In this document: positions 42,422-54,230 of the stretch, in pieces | Layout of the letters: each line of letters begins with the position of its first letter | Position numbering within the stretch: position 1 is the stretch's first letter | DNA from: Platanthera guangdongensis | Lineage: Eukaryota; Streptophyta; Magnoliopsida; Asparagales; Orchidaceae | Length of the DNA: 64,000 bases | NCBI GenBank assembly: GCA_039583875.1 | Contig: CM077160.1 | Span: 109,259,530 to 109,323,529, forward strand | Direction: 5' to 3' | Program-made: the position numbers and the translations under genes | The notes under the pieces: generated by a model | What the model saw: only the letters and a program-made list of their open reading frames with translations | Told to the model about the DNA's origin: nothing | Databases searched by the model: none

Positions 42422-45301
42422 TCATTCTTTTTCTTTGCCCTTTTTGAGAACTATTTCTCTGTTAGGGTTGAGAGCTTCTTTCTTGGATCTCCTGTCATCA
42501 TTTGCACATAGAAAAGTTTGTTGTTTTGGCCTGAGAACTACAGCTTCTGGGTGCAGCTTCATGTAACTTTCTGAGTCAAATAATTTGCTGGAAGAGTACC
42601 TCTCAAGTTCTTTCTTTCTCTATTCTGATAAAGTAGTGAAGCTTGATGTATCTTTTCCTTGTTCCCTTGCCTTTTTGATTTGATCTAGAGCAGCCAATTT
42701 TTTCATCCTTGCTGTCCAAGAATTAGAATTGTTCTCTGGGTCTTCAAATGGAACATGAGGTTCATATCTATTAGTTGACTCATCAGCAGGAGCTCTGGAA
42801 GAGACAAGATCTTTAAGCTTATAAGGGAAAAGACCAGAAGTAGAATCTGTAGGGCCTTGTCCTTTCCTTTGATAAGGATGTTGCCTGGAATATCCTTTAG
42901 AATACACTCTGAGATCTCTTTGATTACCTCTGAACTGTCCTCTTCTTGGTTGATAACCTCTAGACTGATTTCCTCTTTGCTGAGATCTTCCTTGAGATTG
43001 ATATGAACTTTGGCTTCTAGCAGTAGATCGAAAGACAGAACTTCCACCTGTACCTGCATCAGGTGAAGGAGGAGGAGGATTGAAGTGAGATGATCCTTTA
43101 TCATATTTCCTCTTCTTTTTCATGTCTTTCAGCTGATTTCTGGAGTACTGCATCCATGGTTCTGTAATCTGGCAATCATGTGATATATAATAAGGAATAT
43201 CATTTGTATCTTTGATTTTCTCTGGGGGAACTCTCTTCATGGCCTTGCTTCTTGCTTTCCTTTTCCTTGCAATTGTTGCAGAGGAATCATCAGAGTCAGT
43301 TCTAAACTGATCACTGTCTGAACTTTGTGGATTGTCATATAATTCATCAAGCTTTTTGAAGCAATCTCTTTGTTGTTGGGGCTGAGCAGAAGAAACAACA
43401 GCAGGAACAGCAACAGGAGCAACAACAGCAGCAAGAATTGGAGTAGAAACAACACTGGCAGAAGGAACTATAACAGCAGGTTCAGAAACAGAAATTTCAG
43501 AAATAATAAGCTCAGATACAGCAGGCTCAAAATCAATTGCCTCTGTCATATGCACATCCTCAGAAACTGAAACAGCAATATCAGAACTAACTAAAACATC
43601 AGCAGCAGCAGCAATTTCAACATTGTCCACAGCCTGGACAGAATCTACAAAAAAGGCTAAAATGCTGGGGTCACAGCAAGAAATAGGCACAATGGCTTTA
43701 GTAAGGTCTTCAGTATGCTGGTCTGGAAGGCAGCTGAAGTATACAGAATCAAATACTGATAGCAGTGACATGAGGTCCACTGTAATGACTGCAACTGGAG
43801 TTTGAACTGAAGTTACTGCGGCAGGCAATCTCTCAGCTTCATAAGGCATCTCCCCCTGCCTAGATTCAGTGAGAACTGGATCAAGGCACCCAGTAGAAGG
43901 GATTGCCTGAGGAGGAAGAATAGAGGATAGCCTGATAGACAACTCCTGAACAGTTTTCAGAAGTGGAGCTAATGAAGTCTCCAGCAGTAGTGATAGCCTT
44001 GGAGCTATCAGCTCATATAGCTTGTCTGCAATAGCTGGAAGGTCTACTTACTCAAGAGGGACTTGAGTAGAGGTAGGGATGGATGTGGTAGAGATGAAAG
44101 TTGGAGCAGCAGATGTTGTTGGAGAAACTGTGGATGGTAGAAGTGATGGTTGAGATATTGGAATTGTGGAGATGGAAGATAATGGAGTGGAGATGGATGG
44201 TGTGAATGATGGTTGAGCAATTATTTCCTGAAGTAATTGTTGATAAGAAGTGAATGATGATGGTGGCTCAAGAGGGGATGAAGGAGAATCATCCATATAG
44301 GAATCTGATGGAATATGGGATGATGAATCAATGTCCATGTGGGGGTAGTGATGTAGTGGATGAAAGATTTCTTCAGTTGATTTTGGAGTTGGAGAAGGGA
44401 TTGAAGTTGGAGATGGGATGGAAATGGGGGATGAAATTGTGATAGTGGATGTGATTGTTGTTGATGAAACAATGGGTGGAGAAGGAGGAGATGATGAGGC
44501 AGGCAAGTCTTCTGCAGGGGCAAAAACCTGAGGGGAAGAGACTGAAATAGTCCTTGTGCCTGAAGAAGAGATTGCAGAGGCTCTGCTGGGCTTTACAATC
44601 TGCCTGTCCCATTTCCCAAATAGGGCACAGGTAAGCCTCTTGGAGGCATTGATGTGTATCCCATTGGAAACAAGCAGGTTAGAGCATCTATTGTGAAGAA
44701 ACAGCCCTAAAATCCTCCCAAAATTAACAAAATTCTTGTTAATTTTCTTCTTGATCAAGTCAAAAAACACTTCTCCCCAGTTCAGCTTCTTCTTGTCCAC
44801 CAAGGCACCCATCAAACATAGCTGATACCTAGAGATGGTATCATGAGCAGAGTGTTTTGCCAACAACACTTTTCCAACTACATCAGCAAGAAATCTGTAC
44901 TCAAATGACAGATTCTTCTTAAGCAATTTATTAGGGTTAGCTGCTGAATGACCCATCCTCTCAAGCATAATTGAAAATTCTTCTCCAGAAAGCTCAATAG
45001 AATCTTCACCAGAATTTAATTGAAATACCTCTGTCAAAACAGTATGTGTTAAATGTACCTGAGTTCCTGAGATGGTTCCAATCACAGTGTTCTGATCCAG
45101 ATTGTGGGCAGTATACACCCATTCCTTTATTTCATCTGCGACCAATTTGATCCTTGTAGACATTATGTTAACTAACTGTTGTTCCTTGAAGAGTTCCAGA
45201 ATGTCCTTGAATATTTGATCGCTGTTATCGAAAGAATCCATATCTATATCAAAGCCAGTATCAAATTTCTTGGCTGCCAAGATTGCGACTGAAACTGCCA
45301 T
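42422..45301 (-). pseudogene. B2 extra ORF after pol (Sirevirus ORF3 / env-like position), two internal stops
   Basis: From the ATG at 45301 (MAVSVAILAAKKFDTGFD) the frame continues about 960 codons to the TGA at 42422-42424, interrupted by a TAA at about 44048 and a TAG at about 42620; B1 has Gln at both places. Regions: conserved N-terminal domain (about residues 1-230; 'IKEWVYTAH', 'MGHSAANPNKLLKKNLS', 'KRLTCALFGKWDRQ'), Ser/Pro/Ile/Thr-rich middle, acidic 'SSDSDQFRTDSDDSSATIA', basic 'RKRKARSKAMKR', Arg/Gly/Gln-rich segment, and a charged tail. The B1 ORF stops about 33 codons earlier through a Ser-to-stop change. The function is not recognised. Confidence 0.75.
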
Positions 45302-45761
45302 TGATTCCTGAAAAAATGAACAAACAAAAGAGCAAGTGCAGAAAAGTTTGGAGGGAAAGAGAAATTCTGCAGAGAGTATGAAAGCGCAAAGGCAGAACGA
45401 CGGCCGAAAAATGAGTTTTATATTAGGGTTCGACGCAGAAAAGGAAAGATCGTTGAACTCTGTTCGACGATCTGAGCTCCTAAAGGAATCTGAAAGGTCT
45501 GCAACATCGTCGATCTCCGTTCGACGATATTGGAGAGCGTCGAGCTCCGTTCGACGATCGCTGACTGGAAGAAGATAGCTTAGCACTATCTGGAAAGCGC
45601 TGAGCTGCGTTCGACGATTTCTAAGAACGTCGATCTCCGTTCGACGATCTTTGGGAAAAACGTCGAGCGCAGTTCAGAGAACAGAAACAACCTATAGACA
45701 CTAGAAAAATCAAATTGTTTGCCTAGTCTTGGTCAATTTTAGAGTTTTAAAGTCTTGGATC
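45302..45761 (-). other. B2 spacer before the extra ORF, with palindromic repeats and a splice-acceptor-like site
   Basis: At about 45445-45685 it carries the TCGTCGA...TCGACGA motif at least five times, in the same order as in B1. The ORF3 frame is open back to 45586 in B2, giving 'SDRRTEL' type repeats and a hydrophobic Cys/Phe-rich stretch, but B1 has a stop here, so I start ORF3 at 45301. Directly before that ATG the element strand reads CATTTTTTCAG|GAATCAATGG, like a 3' splice site. Confidence 0.65.
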
Positions 45762-47160
45762 TTATTTTAAACTTCCTCCATCTAACATTCCTAACTGATT
45801 CAAGAAGAATGTATGTTTCTTTTCATCCAAGGGTTTGGTGAAAATATTTCTCCTTTGCAAATCAGTTGAGATATATTGAATTTCAATTTTATTTTTCTCA
45901 ACATTATCCCTTATAAAGTGATGTCTAATTTCTATGTGTTGTCCTACTATGGAGCACCGGTATTATCACAAAATATTTTAGACTTCTCTAAGTTGTACCC
46001 ATAGTATAGGAGTTGGTTTTGAATCCACAAGATTTGTGAACAACAACTACCTGCAGCCATATATTCAGCTTCAGCAGTTGATGTTGACACAAATGTTTGT
46101 TTCTTGCAAAACCAGGAGACAAGTCTGTCACCAAGAAACTAACAAGTTCCACTGGTGCTTTTCCTATCTATTCTGCATCCAGCATAATCAGCATCTGAAA
46201 ATCCAGTTAAGTCAAATGTTGAATCTTTTGGATACCAGATACCTAGATTTGGACAACTTTTCACATACCTAAGAATCCTTTTTACTAAGGTTAAGTGTGA
46301 CTCTCTAGGGCTCACTTGTAATCTAGCACATATGCATGTAGCAAACATTATGTCATGTGTACTAGCTGTAAGGTACAATAAAGAGCCAATCATTGCTCTA
46401 TATGTTGTCTGATCAACAGATTTCCCATGTTCATCAACATCTAATACAGCATTAGTAGGCATAGGTGTTTTCATACATGATGCTTCAGACATATCAAATT
46501 TCTTAACCAATTCTTTTGCATACTTGGTTTGAGAAATAAATATGCCTTCAGCATGTTGTTTGATTTGCAATCCTAGAAAGAAGAATAGCTCACCCATGCT
46601 ACTCATTTCAAATTTAGAATGCATTAGGTTGGAAAACCTTCTGCACAAATTTGAATCAGTAGAACCAAATATAATATCATCTACATAGATTTGTACTAGT
46701 AGGGTATGTGACTTATGAGTTCTAATAAAAAAAGTTTGGTCTACTCTACCCTTTATAAAATCACTTTTCAGAAGAAAGCATACTAGGATCTCATACCATG
46801 CTCTAGGAGCTTGCTTTAGACCATATAATGCTTTATGCAATTTGAAAACATAATCAGGATGAGTTGAAGAGATAAAACCTGAGAGTTGTCTGACATAGAC
46901 TTCTTCTTTGATATCTCCATTGAGAAAAGCACTCTTTACATCCATCTGGTATACTTTGAATCCTTTGTGTGCTGCATATGCTAAGAAGATTCTTATGACC
47001 TCTAACCTTGTAACTGGTGCAAATGTCTGGTCATAGTCTATCCCTTCTTCTTGAGAGTACCCTTGAGCAACTAGCCTTGCCTTGTTCCTTACAATGATTC
47101 CTTGATCATCCAATTTATTTCTGAACACCCATTTTGTTCCAACAATGGAGTGATCCTTTG
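45762..47160 (-). pseudogene. B2 reverse transcriptase and RNase H
   Basis: Open from about 47128 to 46139: '[25 protein letters not shown]', '[23 protein letters not shown]', '[17 protein letters not shown]', [11 protein letters not shown], 'GSLLYLTAS', then RNase H '[18 protein letters not shown]'. A TAG replaces Gln at about 46139. The rest of RNase H ('STSTAEAEYMAAGS', then a small deletion and frameshift near 45955) runs to the pol stop at 45762-45764. Catalytic residues of RT are intact. Confidence 0.85.
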
Positions 47161-48399
47161 GCCTTCACACTAGTTCCCAAACTTTGTTCCTTTTAAATTG
47201 ATGCAACTGCTCTTGCATTGCAATGATCCAGTGTGGATCTTGCTCTGCATCTTGAATGGATTGAGGTTCAATTTGAGAAAGAAAGCAAGTGTGCATCAGA
47301 TTTTGGTTGACCTGATTTCTGGTTTGCACACCAGCTGAGATGTCTCCAATCACTTGGGAGATTGGATGGTCTCTTGATGTTACTAAATCAACAGGGGGTG
47401 TTGATTGTTCACCAACCTGTGTTGTTGTTTCCTCTTGTGGAACAACAACTGGCTCTTCAAGAAGATTCTCTCCAAGATGTTGAATGACTTCTTCATCTTC
47501 ACTGTTTTCATCTTTTTGAATGATTTGTAACCTGTCCAAGTTTTCAGTAAGAGAGTGTACCTGCAAAGGTTCTATGGTAGAAGTATTCTTCTACTTGAAA
47601 GACATGTTAGATTTATCAAAAGATATATGAACAGATTTTTCAATTTTGAGAGTAATTTATTATATACTCTATAAGCTTTACTGATCATGGAGTATCACAG
47701 AAACACTCCTTCATCAGCTTTAGGTTGAAATTTTACTAAGTATTTCTTGTCTTTATTATGAATGTAGCAAATACAACCAAAAATTTTGAAGTAATCTACT
47801 TTAGGTTTCTTCCATTTGAGTAATTCATAGGGAGTCTTTCCCTTCAGTTTATGTATTAAACTTTTATTCAACACATAGTTGGAGGTGTTCACTGCCTCTG
47901 CCCAAAAGGATAGAGGAAAGTGAGCATCTGACAACAATGTAGTAGCAGATTCAATAAGAGTTCTATTTTTCTTTTCAGCTACCCCATTTTGTTGAGAAGT
48001 TCTAGGAGCTGAGAAAGTGTGCCTGATCCCTTCACTCTGACAGAACTCTTGCATAAGAAGAGAATCAAACTCTGTCCCATGATCACTTCTGATCAGGGCA
48101 ATGTGAGTATTGAACTCACTCTGTATGCATTTGAGAAACTCTGTCAAACAATTAAAGTTATCAGACTTCTTCCTCAGAAAGAACACCCATGTGAATCTAG
48201 AGAAGTCATCTACAACCACTAAAGTATATGATTTCCCTCCTAAGCTTTGTACTGTAATGGGTCCAAAAAGGTCCATGTGTAACAGATACAAAATCCTAGG
48301 TGAATCACTCTTATTAAGTGTCTTGAAACTATTTTTGGTTTGCTTGCCTAATTGACAAGTCCTGCAAAGTCCTTCCTTCTTGTAGGGGCCAGAAGGTAG
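47161..48399 (-). pseudogene. B2 integrase and linker
   Basis: Reads [11 protein letters not shown] (zinc finger end, about 48370-48335), HMDLFGP (Asp), IRSDHGTEFDS (Asp), GVAEKKN (Glu, with the usual Arg changed to Lys) and 'GCICYIHNKDKKYLVKF'. A TGA replaces Gly in the 'FLGYS' motif at about 47695, and a frameshift follows near 47640. The acidic linker (47566-47165; 'NSEDEEVIQHLGENLLEEPVV') ends in the start of RT. It is otherwise very similar to B1. Confidence 0.85.
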
Positions 48400-48897
48400 T
48401 CATCTAAAAAGGTTGTTCTTGAATAGCCTAACAATGGTTCTAAGGTTTATATGCCCTAGTCTCTTATGCCATAATTCATTAGGTCTACAAATAGAATTGA
48501 ACAAACATATGTCTACCTTAGTTGAAAGAAAATTTACAAGATAAATGTTACATTTCCTTTTACCTGTCAACACAGTTGTGTTGTCCTCTGATTTGATTTT
48601 GCATGAGGATTTGTTGAAAGTCACTAGATACCCTTCATCACACAATTGACTGATACTGATTAAGTTGTGCTTCAGTCCTTCCACATAGGCTACTTTCTTG
48701 AAAGTGACTGTGCCAATCTGGACTTCACCATATCCTTTTGTTAGTCCAAAGTTTGAATCACCAAATATTACTTTGGGTTCAAGCTTGGCTTTGAAGAATG
48801 TGAAATTGTCCTTGTTTCCTGTCATGTGTTTTGAGCACCCACTATCCAGATACCATTGCTGGTTTGATGTTGGATATGTCTTCACCTGCACATCAAC
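48400..48897 (-). pseudogene. B2 protease and pre-integrase region
   Basis: WYLDSGCSKHMTGNKDNF holds the aspartic protease D-S-G active site (about 48855-48845). 'GLKHNLISISQLCDEGYLVTF' is the conserved end of the protease. 'LWHKRLGHINLRTI' (about 48480-48430) is the pre-integrase zinc-binding start. The frame is open for 163 codons and ends in a stop near 48400. The protease would cut the polyprotein during particle maturation. It exists only in B2 in this window; B1 has lost it. Confidence 0.85.
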
Positions 48898-49800
48898 AAT
48901 TTATTTGTTTTTGACCCAGTTCACCTTGGGCCTAGGTTGATAACCTTTGAATTCAGAAATAAAAGACATCCCAGGTTGACTCTTATAACATTCAGTATGA
49001 TATCTCCTTGGAGGTATTATCCATTCAGTATACGAGTTAAATCTTTGGGATGTAGGACCCATAGGTTTGAAATTTGATTTACCTTTGAAATTTTTTTCAA
49101 AACTCTGATCTCTGTTCGACGATCGCTGAGCTGAGTTCGACGATCTTGGGTCATATCGTCGAGCTCCGTTCGAAGATCGACTGTGACAGAGTTCAGGGTT
49201 CAGAGATCGTCGACCTGAGTTCGACGATTTAGCCTGAGATCGTTGAGCTCCATTCGACGATCGTCGAGCTCCGTTCGACGATTTCTGTTGAACTCTTGTT
49301 TTCTTAGGTAAGTCAGAATTCTTCCTAGCCACCTCCACAACTCCCTTACCTTTATCAGAGATAAATTTGATTGGTGTTGTTAATACTATGTGTTGGTTAG
49401 ATGAGTCACCCAAGCCCAGTGTACTATTGAATCTTGAGTTCACTGTGCTTGTGATGTCCATTAGTTTGATACTTCTCCCATTAAAAGATTCTTCAAACTT
49501 TTTGGCCTCTGATAGCTCACTTTTCAGTGAAGCTATCTGCTCCCTACAACATTCCAACTCCTCAGAGAGTTTGAGGTTTTCTGATTTTAAAGTGCTGTGT
49601 TCAGATAGCTGATTTCTGAGAGAAATGATTTTCTTCTCAGATTTTAATAAATTTAAACACAGTGCTTTAAACTCACACTTGAAGTACTCAGAATTAAAAT
49701 CAAAATAATTTATTACCTGGTGCTCTTCAGATTGAGTCTCTGATTCTGACTCTGACTCTTCTGCATCAGAATTTTGTTGTGAGCCATTGATAGCCATCAT
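48898..49800 (-). pseudogene. B2 gag C-terminal region with coiled coil and palindrome-encoded repeats
   Basis: An open stretch of 299 codons. The N-terminal part is acidic ('EESESESETQSEEHQ'), followed by a heptad-like coiled coil ('LKSENLKLSEELECCREQIA'). At about 49290-49095 come repeats such as KSSNGARRSSNGAQRS and 'RSSNGARR', encoded by the same TCGTCGA...TCGACGA motif found in the LTRs. The stretch ends with TAA at 48901-48903 in frame with the protease. Such a coiled-coil extension between the knuckle and the protease is common in Sirevirus-like gag proteins, by my recollection. Confidence 0.7.
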
Positions 49801-50920
49801 GCAGAATTCTTTTTCATCAGCATCATCTTCATTATCACCAGAGCTGGATGAAGCTTCAGATTCTTCTTCTGTCTCACTCCAAGTTTCAGCAACAAACCCC
49901 TTGTATTTTTGTTCTTGCTGGAGGAGGGTTTGTCATTGCTATTCTTCTTGAAGTCCTTTTCTTTTCTCCTTTCTCTCCTGTCCTTCTTGTCCTTAGTCTG
50001 ATTTTCTGGACAGTCAGACATAATGCGCCCTGATTTCCTGCATCCAAAACAAATAATCTCTTTGTTATTTTATTTGTCATACCTTGACTTGTCATGCCCT
50101 CTGTATAATCTTTTCCTGAAATCCTTCTTGGCCATTTTGTAAACCTTTTGGCCAGTAAGCTTAGCAGCTCTTCATTGCCTGTGACCTTGTCTTCAAGCTG
50201 ATCTTCAATAGCTTTGAATGCTATTGATTTCTCTTTTCTGACTGCTGGTGAAGCAGCCTTCTACTCCTCTTCTCTATTCTTGATGAGCAGCTCATAGGAC
50301 TTATAGGACTTGAGCTTGCCCAAGAGAGCTTCAGTTGTGATCTCATTTAGGCTTCTGGCATCCTTGATTGGCCAGATCCTTGAGTCCCAAGTGTTTGAGA
50401 AGCACATTAGGATTTTATCATTGAGCTCAGTCAAGGAGATCTCTTTGTCCAATGTTTTCAGCTCATTGACTATGAGACTGAGTCTGTTATACATATCAGC
50501 AACTGACTCACTTTCTCTTTTCTTGAAGTTCTTATACTGAGTTATGAGATGAGATCTTCTATCTTTTCTCTTATCAGCAGATCCTGAGACTATCTCAGAT
50601 AACTTGTCCCAGATGTCCTTTGCTGAGTTGCATTCAACTACTTTTTGAAATATGTCATCAGACATGGTTTGTGCCAAAATGTTCATTGCTTTGATATCTG
50701 CAACTTTCCATTTTTTTATTTCTGCATCTGTTCCTGAAGGAGGTGGAACAACATTTGTACTTGTATTTTCTGGGGGTCTTGGACACACTGTCAAAACAGA
50801 ATTAAAAATATGTTCATCAATAAAATTCATGTACAATCTTATCCTTGTCTTTCAAAGTGCAAACTTAGATAGATTGCACACTGGAGGTCTGGTGCTAGCA
50901 TAATCTTTGCTCTGTGGCAT
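49797..50920 (-). pseudogene. B2 gag (N-terminal and capsid-like part, zinc knuckle)
   Basis: The ATG at 50920 starts MPQSKDYASTRPPV. A TGA at 50852-50854 stands where copia gags have Trp before KTR. The frame then continues: 'MSDDIFQKVVECNSAKDIWDKLSEI' and 'FKKRESESVADMYNRLSLIVNELKTLDKEI', the UBN2-type gag domain of copia. A TAG (about 50261) and frameshifts follow. The zinc knuckle at about 50063-50022 reads CFGCRKSGRIMSDC, with Arg in place of the zinc-binding His. Gag would form the particle. Confidence 0.8.
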
Positions 50921-50960
50921 GGTTTTATATAAAGATAAATATAATACAATTAATGAAAAT

Positions 50961-51135
50961 TGTAGAGATGGCCTGAAACTTGTGTATATTGATTGAGTAT
51001 GTAAATACAAAGAGAGTATACAAATATATAAGAGAGAAAGAGAGGAAACAAATCCTATACAAGATGTGGGACTAAAGAGGAGAGAACAAGAAAAAGGGCC
51101 CAAAACATGGGCCTAATACATGGGCTATTCTAACA
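50961..51135 (-). repeat. Element C 3' LTR (175 bp)
   Basis: Plus-strand ends are TGTAGAGATGGCCTGAAACT and GGGCTATTCTAACA; on the element strand TGTTAGAATAGCCC to CCATCTCTACA. Nearly identical to 56007-56181. The pol reading frame ends inside it, at the TAG of TGTTAGAATAG. Confidence 0.9.
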
Positions 51136-52750
51136 CTCCCCCGCAAGCTGGAGCGTACAAATCGTATGCACCAAGCTTGAACAAGCATTGATAGAAGGAT
51201 GCTTTGGGAAGAGCCTTTGTGAGGACATCAGCAACTTGTTCCGTCCCTGGAACATGCTTTAAAACGAGCTTCTTCATTTGAACTTTCTCTCGAACGAAGT
51301 GGCAATCGACTTCAATGTGCTTCGTTCTTTCGTGGAAGACTGGGTTCTTGGCGATATGTATAGCCGCTTGGCTATCACAAAGAAGTAGAGCAGGAGAAGG
51401 TAATTTTACACCCAGGTCAGTGAGCAGACTTTCAAGCCATGTGAGTTCGGATACAACAGAAGCCATTGCGCGGTATTCTGCCTCAGCAGATGAGCGAGCA
51501 ACGACCGCTTGTTTCTTACTTCTCCATGTAACCAAATGTCCCCCAAAGTATGTACAGAAACCACTAGTAGACCGCCGGTCATCAAGAGAGCCCGCATAGT
51601 CCGCATCAGAGTATGCCACTAAGGTAGGAGCAGACGAGGAAGTCCGGTACACAAGTCCTTGACCCGGGGCTGTTTTTAAGTACCTCAGAATGCGTTCAAC
51701 TGCCAGAAGATGAGACTTGCGAGGAGAGTGCATGTATCGACTGACAAGACCAACAGCAAAGGAAATATCTGGTCGGGTAACAGTAAGATCGATCAACTTT
51801 CCAACAAGTCGTCGATAATATTCAGGGTTCTGGAGAAGAAGATCCGAGTCAGAAGCCTGGGCACACAACTTGTGGTTTACATCCATAGGGGTATCACATG
51901 GCTTACACCCTAAGAGGCCAGCATCATGAAGAAGATCAGTACAGTATTTCCGTTGAGAGAGAGTAAGGCCGTCCGGTCGCCTGGCAACCTCAAGACCCAG
52001 AAAATATCGCAGAGTCCCCAGGTCCTTTGTCTGAAAGACCGAGTTCAGATGTGCTTTGACTGCATGTATCCCTTGTGAGTCATCTCCTGTGATGATGATG
52101 TCATCAACATATACTAATAAAAGGACCGTCCCTGATGGTCGGTGACGAGTGAAGAGCGAGAAGTCTGCCGAGCTTCGGCTAAAGCCGACAGTGCGAAGCA
52201 CTTTACTGAATTTCTCAAACCAGGCCCGGGGAGATTGTTTGAGACCATACAGAGCCTTGTGAAGGCGGCAAACCTGAGACTCCCCCGTGGTCTCAAACCC
52301 GGGCGGTTGTTGCATGTAGACCGTTTCCTGGAGATCCCCATTCAAGAAAGCATTCTTAACATCCAGCTGAAAGAGAGGCCACTGGCGATGAACAGCGACA
52401 GAGAGGAGGACCCGAACGGTATTGAGCTTGGCGACCGGAGAAAAGGTTTCCTCATAGTCGAGCCCCTGTTGTTGAGTGAAGCCGCGAGCGACAAGGCGAG
52501 CTTTCAGACGGTCGATCGTCCCATCAGCAGCATGTTTGATGACAAATACCCACTTGCACCCAACCGGTTGCTGACCCGGAGGGAGGGGAACAACAGACCA
52601 AGTCTGGTTAGCCCAGAGAGCAGACATCTCCTCTTCCATGGCCGCCCGCCAGCCCGGATGTTGAAGCGCCTCCTGTACAGAGTTAGGAGCAGAAACCGAA
52701 GAAAGAGAAGTAGCAAAGGTGTGCAGAGGGGAGAGAGGCGATGAAGAGAG
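51125..52750 (-). pseudogene. Element C reverse transcriptase and RNase H
   Basis: An undamaged open frame of 504 codons (from 52639) reads 'NQTWSVVPLPPGQQPVGCKWVF', 'LKARLVARGFTQQQGLDYEETFSPV', 'FQLDVKNAFLNGDLQETVYMQ', '[19 protein letters not shown]', YVDDIIITGDDS, 'TRPDISFAVGLVSRYMHSPR', then RNase H 'AYSDADYAGSLDDRRSTSG', 'SSAEAEYRAMA', 'LLCDSQAAIHIAKNP' and 'RTKHIEVDCHFVREK'. All catalytic residues are present. It ends 11 bases inside the 3' LTR. A frameshift near 52790 separates it from integrase. Confidence 0.9.
51136..51148 (-). other. Element C polypurine tract
   Basis: On the element strand TTGCGGGGGAG directly precedes the LTR start TGTTAGAATAG. It overlaps the last pol codons (A-C-G-G-V). 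Confidence 0.8.
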
Positions 52751-54230
52751 ACGTAGGCCTCCAGAGGATGGGCAGTGGGGGGCGGTACCTGATCAGAGGA
52801 GCGCGAAGTGTCCATGGCAGAGGTCGGCGGCAGAGGGGCAACGGAACAGGAAGGGCGGCGAGAGTAGACCGGATAACGGGCGGTTTGGGGTAGGAGCGGG
52901 GAGAGGAGAGAGCGGGGGTGGTGGTGGAGTAGCGGGAATAACGAGACGAGGGAAGGACGGCGGGAGAGGAGGCGGGGGGGTCGCAGGAGGGGAGGGAGCA
53001 GGAAAGAACGGTTCGTCTTCCCGGAAGGTGACGTCCGCAGAAACAGTGACCTTGCCGGTGGCGGGTGAGTAACAAACATAGCCCTTCTGGGTGTGGGAGT
53101 AGCCAACGAAAATGTGTTTCGCCGCCCGAGGGTCCAATTTATCGGAGGCAGGCCCGAGGCAGTGGACGTAGCAGGTGCTGCCGAAGATACGGGGCGAGAG
53201 AGGGAAAGCCGGAGTGGAGGGAAACAGGATGCTGAAGGGAGTCGCATAATTGAGGACAGAGGAAGGGAGGCGATTAATGAGAAAGCAGGCAGTGGAGACC
53301 GCAAAGTTCCAGTAGGCTTTAGGAACATGCATTTGGATCATGAGGGAGCGGGCAACATCCAAGAGATGACGGTTTTTGCGTTCGGCAACCCCATTTTGTT
53401 GCGGGGTATACGCACAAGAGGTTTGATGAAGAATCCCGTAGTCCGTACATAAGGTGGTAAAGTCGTGGCTGGTGTACTCGCGGGCGTTATCAGTACGGAG
53501 AGTTTTGAGGGTGGTATGGAATTGTGTCCGGGTCTCGAGGACAAAGGCCCGAAACACCCGGGGAAGCTCGGAGCGTTCGCGAAGTAAGTAGAGCCACGTG
53601 GTGCGTGAATGATCATCAATAAAGGTGAGAAAATAACGATAACCACATATACTAGGAACCCGAAAGGGTCCCCAAATATCCGAATGAACAAGATCAAAAG
53701 GAGCCGCACTCCGAGTACAATGCGAAGGAAACGAAGAACGTGGCTGTTTGCCGAGAATACATGAATCACACTGAAAAGAAGTAAACGAAAGATCCGGAAG
53801 AGCCCGCTGGAGAACTGGCAGAGGGGCATGACCAAGGCGGCGATGCCAGGCAGTGGAGGAGACGAAAGACAGAGCGAGTGGAGAGGCATCGAGAAGGTAG
53901 AGCCCATTCCGCAGCTGACCTTTACCAATGGTAGTCCGCGTCCGCCGATCCTGTATAACAAAAGAAGAGGAAGTGAATATAACAGAACAATCCAAGTCAT
54001 GCGTAAGACGCCCAACAGAGAGTAAGTTAAAAGGGGAACTCGGAACATGAAGAGCCGAGCGAAGAAGGAGAGAGGGGTAGATAGAAAGATCGGCCGAGCC
54101 GGAGACAGGAACCATCGCCCCATTGGCCACGGTGATGGACTGCGGATAAGGAGAACCCGAGTACGCGGCAGGCCGTTGCGAAGTGATGTGATGAGTAGCG
54201 CCAGAGTCCATAATCCAACCCGGGCTGTGG
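52751..54230 (-). pseudogene. Element C protease and integrase
   Basis: In one open frame: WIMDSGATHHITS (protease D-S-G, about 54212-54180), 'SSPFNLLSVGRLTHDL', 'AWHRRLGHAPLPVLQ' with CDSCILGKQPR (HHCC zinc finger), VHSDIWGPF (Asp, about 53680), LRTDNAREYTS (Asp, about 53490), [13 protein letters not shown] (Glu, about 53385), 'GSTCYVHCLGPASDKLDPR' and 'GYSHTQKGYVCYSP'. The Pro-rich linker after 'VTFREDEPFF' is where the frame is lost (about 52800). All D,D35E residues are intact. Confidence 0.9.
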
